Of a DNA stretch of 62,520 nucleotides, positions 20,443 through 31,300 are shown in pieces; within the stretch, counting starts at the first letter, position 1; every line of letters begins with the position of its first letter. The stretch is from Solirubrobacteraceae bacterium (GTDB lineage: Bacteria; Actinomycetota; Thermoleophilia; Solirubrobacterales; Solirubrobacteraceae): positions 1 to 62,520 of the forward strand of contig JADGPK010000012.1 of the NCBI GenBank assembly GCA_017882445.1, in the 5' to 3' direction. The translations under genes and the position numbers were made by a program. The notes under the pieces are model-generated. The model ran no database searches, had not been told where the DNA came from, and worked only from the letters and a program-made list of their open reading frames with translations.

Positions 20443-21554
20443 GCGAGCCCAAGCAGGCTTCTCCGCGCAGACGGCCCGCTGCCGCGGCCGCCGCTCCGCA
20501 GGTCTTGCTCGACCTGCTCAGCGCACGCGGGCCGTCCGGCTATGAGACGGCCCCTGCGGCCGTCTGGCGCGAGGCGGCCGGCGTATTCGCCGAGGTGAGC
20601 ACCGATCTGGTGGGAACTCCGCTGGCGCTCGTGGGGCCGGCGCACGGCTACGAGAGCGCCCCGCGGCGGCTGCTGGTGATGGGCCACATCGACGAGATCG
20701 GCCTGATCGTCACGCACATCGACGACGAGGGCTTCTTGTGTTTCCGCGAGGTCGGCGGCTGGGACGCCCAGATCCTCGTCGGACAGCGCGTGATCCTCGA
20801 CACCAGCGACGGGCCGGTGAAGGGCGTGGTGGGCAAGAAGCCGATCCATCTCCTGCGCGATGAGGAGCGCAAGAAGGTCGCGGAGATCCGCGAGCTGCAC
20901 ATAGACATCGGCGCGCTCGACGGCAAGCAGGCTCGCAAGCTGGTGCGGATCGGCGATGTCGCTGTGATCGACTCAGAGCCGATCCAGCTTCCCAACGGAC
21001 GGCTGACCTCGCGTGCGCTGGACAACCGCCTGGGCTCGTTCGTGGCCCTCGAGGCGGCGCGAATCGTCGCCGCGGCCGGCGGGGCGAAGTGGGAGCTCGC
21101 GGCGGTCGCCGCGGCGCAGGAGGAGACGACGTTCGGCGGCTCGCGCACGAGCGCCTTCGCGCTCGAGCCCGACGCTGCGATCGTCATCGACGTCACCCAC
21201 GCCACCGATGCACCCGGGATCGACGTCAAGGAGGCCGGCAAGCACGAGCTCGGCTCGGGTCCGGTGATCAGCCGCGGCTCGACGCTCCACGACGGGGTCT
21301 TCGAGCTGCTCTTCCAGACCGCCGAGAAGGAGAAGATCCCGTTCACGATCGAGGCCTCCGGGCGCGCGACCGGCACGGACGCAGACGCGGTGCACATCAG
21401 CCGCGGCGGGGTGCCCACGGGCCTGGTGTCGATCCCGATCCGCTACATGCACTCTCCGGTCGAGCTGGTCCAGCTGGACGACGTCCACGCGTGCGCGCGC
21501 CTGATCGCAGCGGCGGCGCTGCGACTGGAGCGCGAGACGTCCTTCGCGCGTTAG
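20439..21554 (+). CDS. M42-family metallo-aminopeptidase
   Basis: A 371-residue peptidase of the M42 (glutamyl aminopeptidase/FrvX-like) family. Dinuclear metal ligands and catalytic Glu are recognisable: H in MGHIDEIG, D in [12 protein letters not shown] in [11 protein letters not shown] in VIDVTHATD and H in RYMHSPVE. A long basic, Ala-rich N-terminus (about 20 residues) is atypical. It is co-translated with aconitase (ATGA overlap), though no functional tie is known. These enzymes form large oligomers that trim peptides in the cytosol. Confidence 0.9.
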
Positions 21555-21928
21555 GCGGCGCTGAGCTCGGTCATCTCCGGGATCTCGTACACCTTCCCGG
21601 GGCAGCCGCCGATGACCAGTATCTTCAGGCCGTCGGGCCCGGCGTGGACCTTGCGCTTGACGCCTCCCGCCACGCGCACGAACGTGTCGGCGTCGATGTC
21701 CACACGCTCGCCTTCGATGTCGATCCAGCCGGAGCCGGTGAGCGTCACGTAGACCTCCTCCTGGCCGTCTTTCTCGTGGTCGTGCTCCGGGTAGTCGCCG
21801 TAGTCGGCGGGCATCCTGATCACCTGCATGCCGAACGACGTCACCCCCAGCTCGGCGCGGACCTTGACGAATCCACCGCCGAAGGCGGCCTCCATGTCAT
21901 TGATGTGCTTCGCGGTGTAGTTGGGCAT
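21551..21928 (-). CDS. Cupin-domain protein
   Basis: A 125-residue single-domain cupin. The first motif is YPEHDHEKDGQEEVYVTLTGSGW, with two His and a Glu for a metal site; the second cupin motif is weak. The C-terminal VKRKVHAGPDGLKILVIGGCPG supplies a further His. Function cannot be assigned. It is convergent with, and overlaps by four bases, the M42 peptidase, and has its own leaderless-type promoter at 21936-21941. Confidence 0.82.
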   Translation of the reverse strand: MPNYTAKHINDMEAAFGGGFVKVRAELGVTSFGMQVIRMPADYGDYPEHDHEKDGQEEVYVTLTGSGWIDIEGERVDIDADTFVRVAGGVKRKVHAGPDGLKILVIGGCPGKVYEIPEMTELSAA

Positions 21929-21935
21929 GTGACCG

Positions 21936-21941
21936 ATGCTA
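21936..21941 (-). promoter_or_regulatory. -10 box TAGCAT of the cupin gene (leaderless)
   Basis: On the minus strand TAGCAT ends seven bases before the ATG at 21928; it overlaps the 3' end of the thioesterase gene. Confidence 0.5.
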
Positions 21942-22785
21942 CTCGCCGGGGGCGGGCAGGAGCAGAGCCAGCTGGCGCGACTGCGCGAGCACGGTCCCGT
22001 CGGGCGCCCACACGACGCCGTCCTCCTCGAAGAAGCCTTCGTGGATCAGCCGGCAGCCGAAGTGGGCGAAGCAGAGCGCGTCCGGGTCGGTGTCCTGCAG
22101 GCGGGGCACCGAGGCACGGAAATGGATGGTCAGGTCGACCGTCGGCGAGACGGTGGGCTCGGTCAGGCGGCTGAACGGCGCGGGCAGCAGCGCGTCGCAG
22201 AACAGGGCCAGCGAGAGGGCGTCGAGCGTGCGCGGCTGTGCGTGGCCGACCCAGGCGCCGAACTCCATCGGCGCGTGCGAGCCGGAGAACGGGATGCTCC
22301 CGATCCGGGGCACGACGCGGAGATGGCGCGTGAAGGGCGGCGCCATCGGATGGGGCGCGCCGGACTCGAGCGCCGGGTCCACCGCCGCCACGTCGGGCAT
22401 CTGAAGCTCGGCTATCTCAGGCGCGCTCCACGGGAGCGAGAAGGCCGCGAGCGCCAGCGCGATCGTCGAGCCGTCGCGCTCGACGCGGGCCGACAGCGTG
22501 CTCAGCGAGCGTCCGACCCGCTCGAGGACGGTGTGGATCCGGACCGGCCCGGGCTCCGGCGAGCGCGCGTAGTGGATCGTCAGCGAGCGGGGCGCGCGGT
22601 CCCGGTCAGCGACCGCCTCGCCCAGCGCCCGCAGGATCATCGCCGCCAGATAGCCGCCGTGCGGACCGCGCCCGGCACGCCAGCCGGTCGCGACCTCGGC
22701 TGCGAAGGTGTGCACCTGCCCTGATGACTCCTCGAGGTGTACGGCCGTGTCGCGGTCGAACGCGCCGGGCTCCGGCGCCCGGAGC

Positions 22786-22793
<8 letters not shown>
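21939..22793 (-). CDS. TesB-like acyl-CoA thioesterase (double hotdog)
   Basis: A 284-residue two-hotdog protein. The first domain has GRGPHGGYLAAMILRALGEAV and TIHYARSPEPGPV; the second has VDLTIHFRASVP and a final FFEEDGVVWAPDGTVLAQSRQLAL, the standard ending of acyl-CoA thioesterase II-like proteins. It would hydrolyse acyl-CoA to free acid and CoA. GTG start overlaps the EttA stop by eight bases, so it is co-translated downstream of that gene, with no evident functional link. Confidence 0.87.
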
Positions 22794-24441
<1,648 letters not shown>

Positions 24442-24488
24442 TCGCACGCAGGATAGGCGCTCGCGCGGGGCGCTAACGTTGTCGGGTC

Positions 24489-25538
24489 ATGCCGGCGAGC
24501 GTTCTGGATATCGAGCAGCATCTGCTCCTGCTGGAGCTCGAGGCGCCGTTCAACAAGCGCGACGTCCAGCTGGCTCGCCGCAGGATGGCCAAGCGCTGGC
24601 ATCCCGATGTGGCGCCCTCGGGGCGCCAGTATGAGCACGAGCGCCACCTGAAGGCCATCAACGAGGCGGCCGATCAGCTGGAGCGCCTCGCGGAGGGCTC
24701 GCGGGGAGGGCAGGTCTCGCGCAACGCCGTGAAAGTCAGCGCGGCGGCCGCGCGTCGCGAACGCGAAGAGGCCGGCAGGCGCGCATACGAGGCCGAGCAG
24801 CGGGCGCGCGCGCACGCCCAGGAGCGCGCCAAGCACGACCCCTTCGGCAGCAGGGTGCCCGACCACTCGGTGGTGCACCGCTATGCGCGCTGCATCTCAT
24901 ACCCGGAGTGGGGCGTCGGGACGGTGACCGGCATCTACTTCTCGGCGGACACGCTCGACGACGCGGAGGTGCAGCAGTGGGCGCGCGTGAAATTCAGCCA
25001 CGGCGTGCGGACGGTGCCAGCCGGAAGCATGAAGTTCGTCGACTTCTCGAAGCCCGACCCCTCGGAGGAGCGCGTCGAGCGCTTCATGATCGCCGCGCAG
25101 CGGGCGATGGCCGAAGGCGAGTACCTGCTCGCGGCGCAGCGGTTGATCTATGCACGCGACGCCGAGCCGCGCAACGTCGCGGTCCTCAGGCTGATGACGC
25201 TGGCGTTCTGGCAGGCGGGCAAGCTCGAGGAGGCCGCCAGGGCCGTGCGCGATTGGGCGCGCGTGGACGGGCGCCGCCCGGCGGCGCACCGGTTCGCGGC
25301 GAGGATCTACGAAGACATCGGCGCCTACGACCTGGCCGAGGAGGCCGCCGACAGAGCGGTCCGGCGCGGTCCCTCCGACGCGGGGGCCTGGGAGCGCCTG
25401 GGCCGTCTGCGGCTGCGTCTGCTCGACCGCGAGGGCGCGCTCAAGGCGCTCGAGCGGGCGATCGCGCTGGGCGCGGCGGGTGACATCCGCGAGCTGCTGG
25501 CGCTGGCGCTGGAGCTCGAGCCGAGCGTGGCGAGCTGA
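24489..25538 (+). CDS. J-domain protein with Tudor-like and TPR regions
   Basis: A 349-residue protein. Residues about 5-65 form a J-domain with the HPD motif at 38-40 (KRWHPDVAP), which should stimulate an Hsp70 ATPase. A charged coiled helix follows (about 85-125), then a small beta domain (YPEWGVGTVTGIYFSADTL to FSHGVRTVPAGSMKFV) that resembles Tudor/SH3-like folds. The C-terminal half (about 200-345) is helical with TPR-like repeats. The gene is divergent from EttA by 47 bases. It is likely a specialised co-chaperone; the client is unknown. Confidence 0.75.
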   Translation: MPASVLDIEQHLLLLELEAPFNKRDVQLARRRMAKRWHPDVAPSGRQYEHERHLKAINEAADQLERLAEGSRGGQVSRNAVKVSAAAARREREEAGRRAYEAEQRARAHAQERAKHDPFGSRVPDHSVVHRYARCISYPEWGVGTVTGIYFSADTLDDAEVQQWARVKFSHGVRTVPAGSMKFVDFSKPDPSEERVERFMIAAQRAMAEGEYLLAAQRLIYARDAEPRNVAVLRLMTLAFWQAGKLEEAARAVRDWARVDGRRPAAHRFAARIYEDIGAYDLAEEAADRAVRRGPSDAGAWERLGRLRLRLLDREGALKALERAIALGAAGDIRELLALALELEPSVAS

Positions 25539-25565
25539 GCTCGCCCGGCTGGGCGTGGCGGGCTC
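25537..25565. terminator. Possible hairpin between convergent genes
   Basis: GAGCTCGCC pairs with GGCGGGCTC (one G-T pair) around an 11-base loop, just after the J-domain gene stop and facing the convergent membrane gene. Confidence 0.35.
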
Positions 25566-25598
25566 GCCGCCGTTATCCGTTTGCCCGACACCGCCGTG

Positions 25599-26276
25599 CT
25601 AGAGGATGTTGATCGCGCGCGAGACGATCAGTCCGATCGTGACGAGCGAGACGATCGACTGGACGCCCATGATGCTCTTGGCCATCGGCGTCAGCGGCAT
25701 CGTGTCGGTCGGCGAGAAGGCCGCGGCGTTGGTCAGCGAGACGTAGAGGTAGTCGATGAATTTGGGCCGCCACGCGAGCGGCTCGATCCGGTCGTCGGTC
25801 ATCTGCGGGAACAGGAAGTCCGGCGGGGCATCCTGGCCGGCGGCGCGCCGGCCAGGGCCGCCGCGGTCGAGCTCCCAGTACCAGAGGGCGAAGATCAGGA
25901 AGTTGGTCAGCCAGATGAGAACGCCCGAGACGATCAGCTGCTTGCCGTTGGAGACCGTGTGGTGCAGGAGGTAGTGGGTCAGCTCGACGAGCGAGAACAC
26001 GTTGGCTGCGCTGACGAGGGCCACGAGCCCGACCGCCGCACGACGGCGCAGGGGGTGCTCCTGCTCGAGCTCGCGGGGCGTTGCCATCGCCAGGCCGATC
26101 ACCAGCAGGCCCTCCAGCGCCGGCAGCAGCCAGTTCGGACCGACCGTGAGCCGCGCGGGCAGGCTCAGCTGGAGGGCGACGGCCGCGAGCACCGTCAGCT
26201 GCGCGGGCCAGATCGACTCGAGGACGCCGGGCGGCGGGTAGGTGCGCCCTGGGGCGGCTGAGAACTCTTGCGCCAC
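25599..26276 (-). CDS. Membrane protein with potassium-channel-like pore segment but altered filter
   Basis: A 225-residue protein with about six hydrophobic segments. The last part, YLYVSLTNAAAFSPTDTMPLT followed by AKSIMGVQSIVSLVTIGLIV, has the layout of a two-helix potassium-channel pore (pore helix, filter, inner helix), but the TVGYG filter is absent and replaced by AAAFSPTD. I have seen this pattern in uncharacterised actinobacterial membrane proteins. It might be a channel with other selectivity or a structural relative without transport. No partner gene is evident. Confidence 0.65.
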   Translation of the reverse strand: MAQEFSAAPGRTYPPPGVLESIWPAQLTVLAAVALQLSLPARLTVGPNWLLPALEGLLVIGLAMATPRELEQEHPLRRRAAVGLVALVSAANVFSLVELTHYLLHHTVSNGKQLIVSGVLIWLTNFLIFALWYWELDRGGPGRRAAGQDAPPDFLFPQMTDDRIEPLAWRPKFIDYLYVSLTNAAAFSPTDTMPLTPMAKSIMGVQSIVSLVTIGLIVSRAINIL

Positions 26277-26376
26277 GAACCAGGAGCCTAGGGGTACGAC
26301 CGGCGGTCCCCAGCGCGCGCGGGCGGCGCGCGCGGACGCTCAGGGTCCACGTGCGCACGCGATAGCCTGGAGGGCG

Positions 26377-26679
26377 ATGGGCATCGAGAATCCGGTTCAC
26401 CTGCTGTTCATCGCGATCATCGCGCTGCTGGTCCTGGGTCCCAAACGCCTGCCCGAGCTCGCCCGCGCTCTCGGCCACGGGATCCGCGAGTTCCGCGACG
26501 CGGTGAGCCAGGAGGGGGAGCAGCCGGTCGCGCTGCCCGTCGCGCCGGAGCCCGCCTCGCCCGTCGCGTTGCCGCCCGCGGCCGAGTCCGCCGTGCCAGA
26601 CCCGACCGATGACGCGGAGCGGGTTGGTCCGGCGCAGCCGATACGGTCGGGCGATGCGCCTGATCGTCGCCCGCTGTGA
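26377..26679 (+). CDS. tatA: Twin-arginine translocase subunit TatA/TatB-like
   Basis: A 100-residue protein with one N-terminal membrane helix (VHLLFIAIIALLVLG), the PKRLPELARALG amphipathic hinge with the conserved FG/LG-P-K pattern, and a Pro/Ala-rich acidic tail. It would form the protein-conducting part of the Tat export system; tatC is not in the window. A TAGCCT box eight bases before the ATG suggests a near-leaderless start. Its last 26 bases overlap the start of nucS, in another frame. Confidence 0.85.
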   Translation: MGIENPVHLLFIAIIALLVLGPKRLPELARALGHGIREFRDAVSQEGEQPVALPVAPEPASPVALPPAAESAVPDPTDDAERVGPAQPIRSGDAPDRRPL

Positions 26680-27364
26680 GGTCTCCTACGCCGGTCGTCT
26701 GAGCACCGTCCTGCCCGAGGCGGTGCGGCTGCTGATGCTCAAGGCAGACGGCACGTTCATGGTGTGGGCCGACGGCGGCGGACCTAACGTCAAGCCCCTC
26801 AACTGGATGATCCCGCCGACGGTGGTCGAGGAAGAGACGGACGCCGACGGTCGCCTGGAGCGGCTGGTCGTTCGCACCCTGCAGGGCACAGGCAAGCAGC
26901 GTCAGGAGGAGCAGCTGGAGATAGGCATCGCGGAGGTCCTCTCCGATGTCGAGCACGAGCTCGACGTGCTGGTCACGCTGGAGAAGGAGGGTCTCGAGCG
27001 AGAGCTCCAGGAGCTGCTGGCCGGCGCGCCGCAGTGGTGCGGGGAGGGATTGCGGCTCGTCAGGCGCGAGTGGCCGACGGACATAGGGCCGGTCGACTTG
27101 ATGTGCAGGGACGGCGAGGATCGGTGGATCGCCGTGGAGATCAAGCGCATCGCCACGATCGACGCGGTCGAGCAACTCTCGCGCTACCTGGAGCGCGTCC
27201 GCCTGGACCCCGCGCTCGGCTCCTGCCGCGGCGTGCTGGCGGCTCAGACGATCAAGCCGCAGGCGCGCGTGCTGGCCGCCTCGCGCGGGATCGAGTGCGT
27301 GGAGGTCGACCCGCAGATCCTCCGCGGCGAACGCGAGCCCGAGCTGCGCCTGTTCGCGGCCTGA
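26654..27364 (+). CDS. nucS: Mismatch-specific endonuclease NucS/EndoMS
   Basis: A 236-residue protein. The N-terminal DNA-binding domain begins MRLIVARCEVSYAGRL and includes LLMLKADGTFMVWAD and KPLNWM. The C-terminal RecB-like nuclease core has GPVDLMCRD and WIAVEIKRIATIDAVEQLSRYL, supplying the D...E-x-K active site. It ends with LRLFAA, close to the clamp-binding tail of mycobacterial NucS. It replaces MutS/MutL mismatch repair in many actinobacteria by cutting both strands at mismatches. TACGGT six bases before the ATG may be its own -10 box, inside tatA. Confidence 0.95.
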   Translation: MRLIVARCEVSYAGRLSTVLPEAVRLLMLKADGTFMVWADGGGPNVKPLNWMIPPTVVEEETDADGRLERLVVRTLQGTGKQRQEEQLEIGIAEVLSDVEHELDVLVTLEKEGLERELQELLAGAPQWCGEGLRLVRREWPTDIGPVDLMCRDGEDRWIAVEIKRIATIDAVEQLSRYLERVRLDPALGSCRGVLAAQTIKPQARVLAASRGIECVEVDPQILRGEREPELRLFAA

Positions 27365-27432
27365 TCCTCGCGTGGCCCCGTGCTCCTGCGGCCATGGGTA
27401 GGCTGCTGTCGTCCCCGAGCAAGGAGCCGTAG

Positions 27433-28218
27433 ATGACCGCCGATGAGGCCGCCAAAGGGCAGCCTGTTCTCACCGAGCGACGTGAGAACGTCCTGCTGAT
27501 CACGCTCAACCGCCCCGAGGTGCGAAACGCGGTCAACGCGGCGCTCGCCGAGGCGCTGGCGGGGGCGCTGGAGGAGCTCGACGGCGACGACGGCCTGTCG
27601 GTGGGCGTGCTCACCGGCGCCGGCGGCTTCTTCTGCGCGGGCATGGACCTGGGGGCGTTCGTGAAGGGCGAGTCCGCCTGGTTCGGCGACCGCGGCTTCG
27701 CCGGGATCACGCAGCGCGCGTCGCGTAAGCCGTTGATCGCCGCGATCGAGGGCTTCGCGCTGGCGGGCGGGATGGAGATCGCGCTCGCCTGCGATCTGAT
27801 CATCGCCGCCAAGGGCGCCAGGATGGGGATCCCCGAGGCCAAGCGCTCGTTGGTGGCCGCCGGGGGGGCGCTCCTGCGCATGCCGCGGCGCATGCCCTAC
27901 CACGTGGTCATGGAGCTCGCGCTGACCGGCGATCCGCTGCCGGCCGAGCGCTTTCACGACTTCGGTCTGGTCAACCGCCTGGCTGAGCCGGGATCGGCCG
28001 TCGAGGTCGCGCTCGAGCTGGCCGGAGCGCTCGCCAAGAACGGGCCGCTGGCGTTGATGGCCACCAAGCAGGTCCTGCAGGAGCAGTTCGACTGGTCGAG
28101 CTCGGATATGTGGGACAAGCAGAGTGCGATCGTCGGCCCGGTGTTCGTCTCAGAGGACGCACGCGAGGGGTCCTCGGCCTTCAAGGAGAAGCGCGAGCCG
28201 GTCTGGAAAGGGCGCTAG
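27433..28218 (+). CDS. Enoyl-CoA hydratase/isomerase (crotonase) family protein
   Basis: A 261-residue crotonase with the oxyanion-hole segments GAGGFFCAGMDLGAF and GFALAGGMEIALACDL. One catalytic Glu is possible in IPEAKRSLV, where typical hydratases have PE.. as well; the first is not evident. AAGGAG lies six bases before the ATG, with TAGGCT further upstream, so this is a leadered gene. It probably hydrates or isomerises enoyl-CoA esters in fatty- or aromatic-acid breakdown. Convergent with the 2-oxoglutarate dehydrogenase unit. Confidence 0.88.
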   Translation: MTADEAAKGQPVLTERRENVLLITLNRPEVRNAVNAALAEALAGALEELDGDDGLSVGVLTGAGGFFCAGMDLGAFVKGESAWFGDRGFAGITQRASRKPLIAAIEGFALAGGMEIALACDLIIAAKGARMGIPEAKRSLVAAGGALLRMPRRMPYHVVMELALTGDPLPAERFHDFGLVNRLAEPGSAVEVALELAGALAKNGPLALMATKQVLQEQFDWSSSDMWDKQSAIVGPVFVSEDAREGSSAFKEKREPVWKGR

Positions 28219-28241
28219 ACGCGTGGTCTTCGGCCGTCTAG
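28215..28241. terminator. Bidirectional hairpin between crotonase and the Kgd unit
   Basis: CTAGACG pairs with CGTCTAG around a 13-base loop. The left arm contains the crotonase stop and the right arm the stop of the 22-codon reading frame on the other strand, so one hairpin can end both transcripts. Confidence 0.5.
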
Positions 28242-28306
28242 AGGCCGCGGCGCTTGCGCTTGCGCTGGCGGCGGATCTCGAGGAAACGCTTCCACAGAGC
28301 CCACAT
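28238..28306 (-). CDS. 22-residue basic peptide coupled to the 2-oxoglutarate dehydrogenase gene
   Basis: The Kgd stop and an ATG overlap as TGATG, the classic arrangement for termination-reinitiation. The frame encodes 22 residues: an aromatic start (MWALWKRFLEI) and then a tail in which almost every residue is Arg or Lys. It ends in the terminator hairpin. Too short for normal gene callers. It could be a regulatory or membrane- or RNA-binding micropeptide, or a chance frame; the coupling and amphipathic start favour a real product. No family is recognised. Confidence 0.45.
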   Translation of the reverse strand: MWALWKRFLEIRRQRKRKRRGL

Positions 28307-31300
28307 CAGCGCTCCCCCGGCGTCTTGCGCGGGTACTGGGAGATCGGCTGGCGCAGGTCGATCGCGGTCGTGACGATCCGGGTCTGTTCATCGATGTGCG
28401 CCGCCGGATAGCCCTCTCCCGGGCTTGCCCGCTCGGGGCGCCCGACGTAGCCGAAGTGCATCTCGGCGGGCATGATCTGCATCAACCGGGGGAACATGTG
28501 CGCGCGGGCGCCCATGTTGCGCGGCTCCTCCTGCACCCAGAGCACCTCGCGCAGGTTCGGATAACGGGCCATCAGCTCGAGGATCTGGCCTTCGGGGAAG
28601 GGGTAGAGCAGCTCCACGCGCGCCACCGCCAGGCCCACGTGCGCCTTGCGGTCGGGGTGCCCGACGAGGTCGTAGTAGATCTTGCCGGTGCACAGCACCA
28701 GGCGCGTGACCTGATCGTCCAGGACTCCCGGCTCGGCGAGGACGGGATGGAAGCTCGTGTTCTCGGCCATGTCCGCGATCGAGCTCGCGGCCTGCGGCAG
28801 GCGCAGGAGCGACTTGGGGGTCATCACCACGAGCGGGCGCTGCTTGACGACGCGCGCCTGGCGGCGCAGGAGGTGGAAGTACTGCGCGGGGGTCGTCGGG
28901 CTGGCGACGCGGATGTTTCCCTCGGCGGCGGCCCGCAGGAAGCGCTCCAGGCGCGCGGAGGAGTGCTCGGGGCCCGAGCCCTCGTAGCCGTGGGGCAGCA
29001 GCAGCGTCAGCCGCGAGGTCTGCCCCCACTTGGCCAGGCCCGACACGATGAACTGGTCGACGATCACCTGCGCTGAGTTGACGAAGTCCCCGAACTGGGC
29101 CTCCCACAGCACGAGCGTCTCGGGCGCCTCCTGGCTGTAGCCATACTCGAAGCCCATGCACGCGAGCTCGGACAGCGGGCTGTTGTGCAGCTCCAGCGGG
29201 GCGAGCGCGTCAGGCAGGCTCTGGATCGGGCAGACGGTCCGACCGGTCTTCGCGTCGTGCAGGACCATGTGGCGCTGGCTGAAGGTGCCGCGCTCGGTGT
29301 CCTGCCCGGTCAGGCGCAGCGGGGTGCCCTCCGTGAGCAGCGAGGCGAACGCGAGCGCCTCCGCGTGCGCCCAGTCGATGCCCGTGACCGAGCCCTCGCC
29401 ATCCGAGAGCGCCTCGCGCCTGCGCTCGAGCTGTTTGACGAGCTTGGGGTGGACGGTGAATCCGTCCGGCACGCGCAGCAGATGGGCACCCAGCTCTCGC
29501 AGGCGCGCAGCAGGCACCGCTGTCTCCACGTCCGGGCTGGCTGTGCGGTCGAGCAGGTACTCGCCCGTGCTGTGCTCCTCGCCCCGCTCCGCCGCGGATG
29601 CGATCTTCGCCTTCAGGCGCTGGTGCAGCAGCGTCAGGTTGTCCCACACCTCCTGCGCCTGGCGCTCGACCTCCTCGGGCGAGACGACGCCCTCGGCCAC
29701 CAGGCGATCCGACCACAGCTCCGTGACGCGCTTCTTGCTCTTGATCTTGGCGTACATCTCCGGCTGCGTGTAGGCGGGCTCGTCGGACTCGTTGTGTCCG
29801 AAGCGCCGGTAGCCGATCAGGTCGATCAGCACGTCGTGGCCGAACTCCTTGCGGAACGCGAACGCGAGCCGCACGGCGCTGATGCAGGCGGCAACGTCGT
29901 CGGCGTTGACGTGGATGATCGGCACGTCGAAGCCCTTCGCGAGGTCCGAGGCCCAGCGGGTCGAGCGCGCGTCGTCGGGGTCGGTCGTGAAGCCGACCTG
30001 GTTGTTGGTGATGAGGTGGACCGTGCCCCCGACCTTGTAGCCGTCCAGGCCCTGCAGGTTGAAGGTCTCCGAGACGACGCCCTGAGCCGGGAACGACGCG
30101 TCGCCGTGGATCACGATCGGCACCGCGGCGTCGGTGTCCTGGTGGGCGTGGGGGCCCTTGCGCGAGGTCTGCGCGGCGCGGGTGGCGCCCTCGACGACGG
30201 GCGAGACGTACTCCAGGTGACTGGGGTTCGACTCCAGGTTCACGCGAATCGTGCCGCCGTCAGGCAGCTGGTAGCTGCCCTGAGTGCCGTGGTGGTACTT
30301 GACATCGCCGGTGCCGCCCTGGGGGATCGTGGTCACCGCCTCGAGCGTCGACGCGCCCTCGAACTCCGCGAAGATCGTGTCGTAGGAGCGTCCGAGGTTG
30401 TGGGCCAGCACGTTCAGCCTTCCACGGTGGGCCATTCCGACGACGACCTCCTGCCCGCCGTGCGCGGCCGACAGCTGGATCAGCTCGTCGAGCATCGGCA
30501 CGGCCATGTCGAGTCCCTCGATCGAGAACTGGTGCTGGCCGAGGTAGGCCTTGTGCATGAAGCGCTCCAGCGCGTCGACCTCGACGAGCCGCTTGAGCAG
30601 CGTCCTGCGCTCGTCGCTGGTCAGATCGTGGCGGAACGCGCCGGACTCGATGTGCTCGCGCAGCCACACGCGCTGGCGGTGGGAGGCGATGTGCTCGATC
30701 TCATAGGCGATCGTGCCGCAGTAGGTCTCGCGCAGGTGGGGAAGCGCGTCTGCCAGCGTGGCCCCCGGTACGTACATCTGAAAGATCTTCGCCGGGATCC
30801 TTGCCTGGATCTCCGGCTTCAGTCCCAGCGCCTCGGGGTCCAGTCCCGGGTCGCCCTCGGGCTCGGAGCCGAGCGGGTCCAGACGGGCGGCCAGGTGGCC
30901 GTGGCTGCGCACGCGGCTGACGAACGTGCTGGCAGCTTGCACCGCCTGCAGCATTTCCTCGCCCCCGACGTATACGCCCCCACCGTCGACGGTCGTTGCC
31001 GACGCGGCGGCTGCGGCGGCGGGCGCGGGCAGGGGCGGAGCCGGTCCCGGCTCCATGCCCAGCGCGGCGAAGACGCTGTCGTAGAAGCCGTGCTCGCCCT
31101 GCAGGTACTCCTCGATGCGGGCGAGGAAGCGGCCCGACTCAGCGCCCTGGATGATCCGGTGGTCGTAGGTCGAGGTCATGGTCATGACCTTCTCCGCGCC
31201 GATCATCTCGCCGATGTTGCCCAGACCCACGGGGTAGCTGATCGAGCCGGTCGCCACGATCGTGCCCTGGCCGGTCATGAGCCGGGGGACCGAGGCGATC

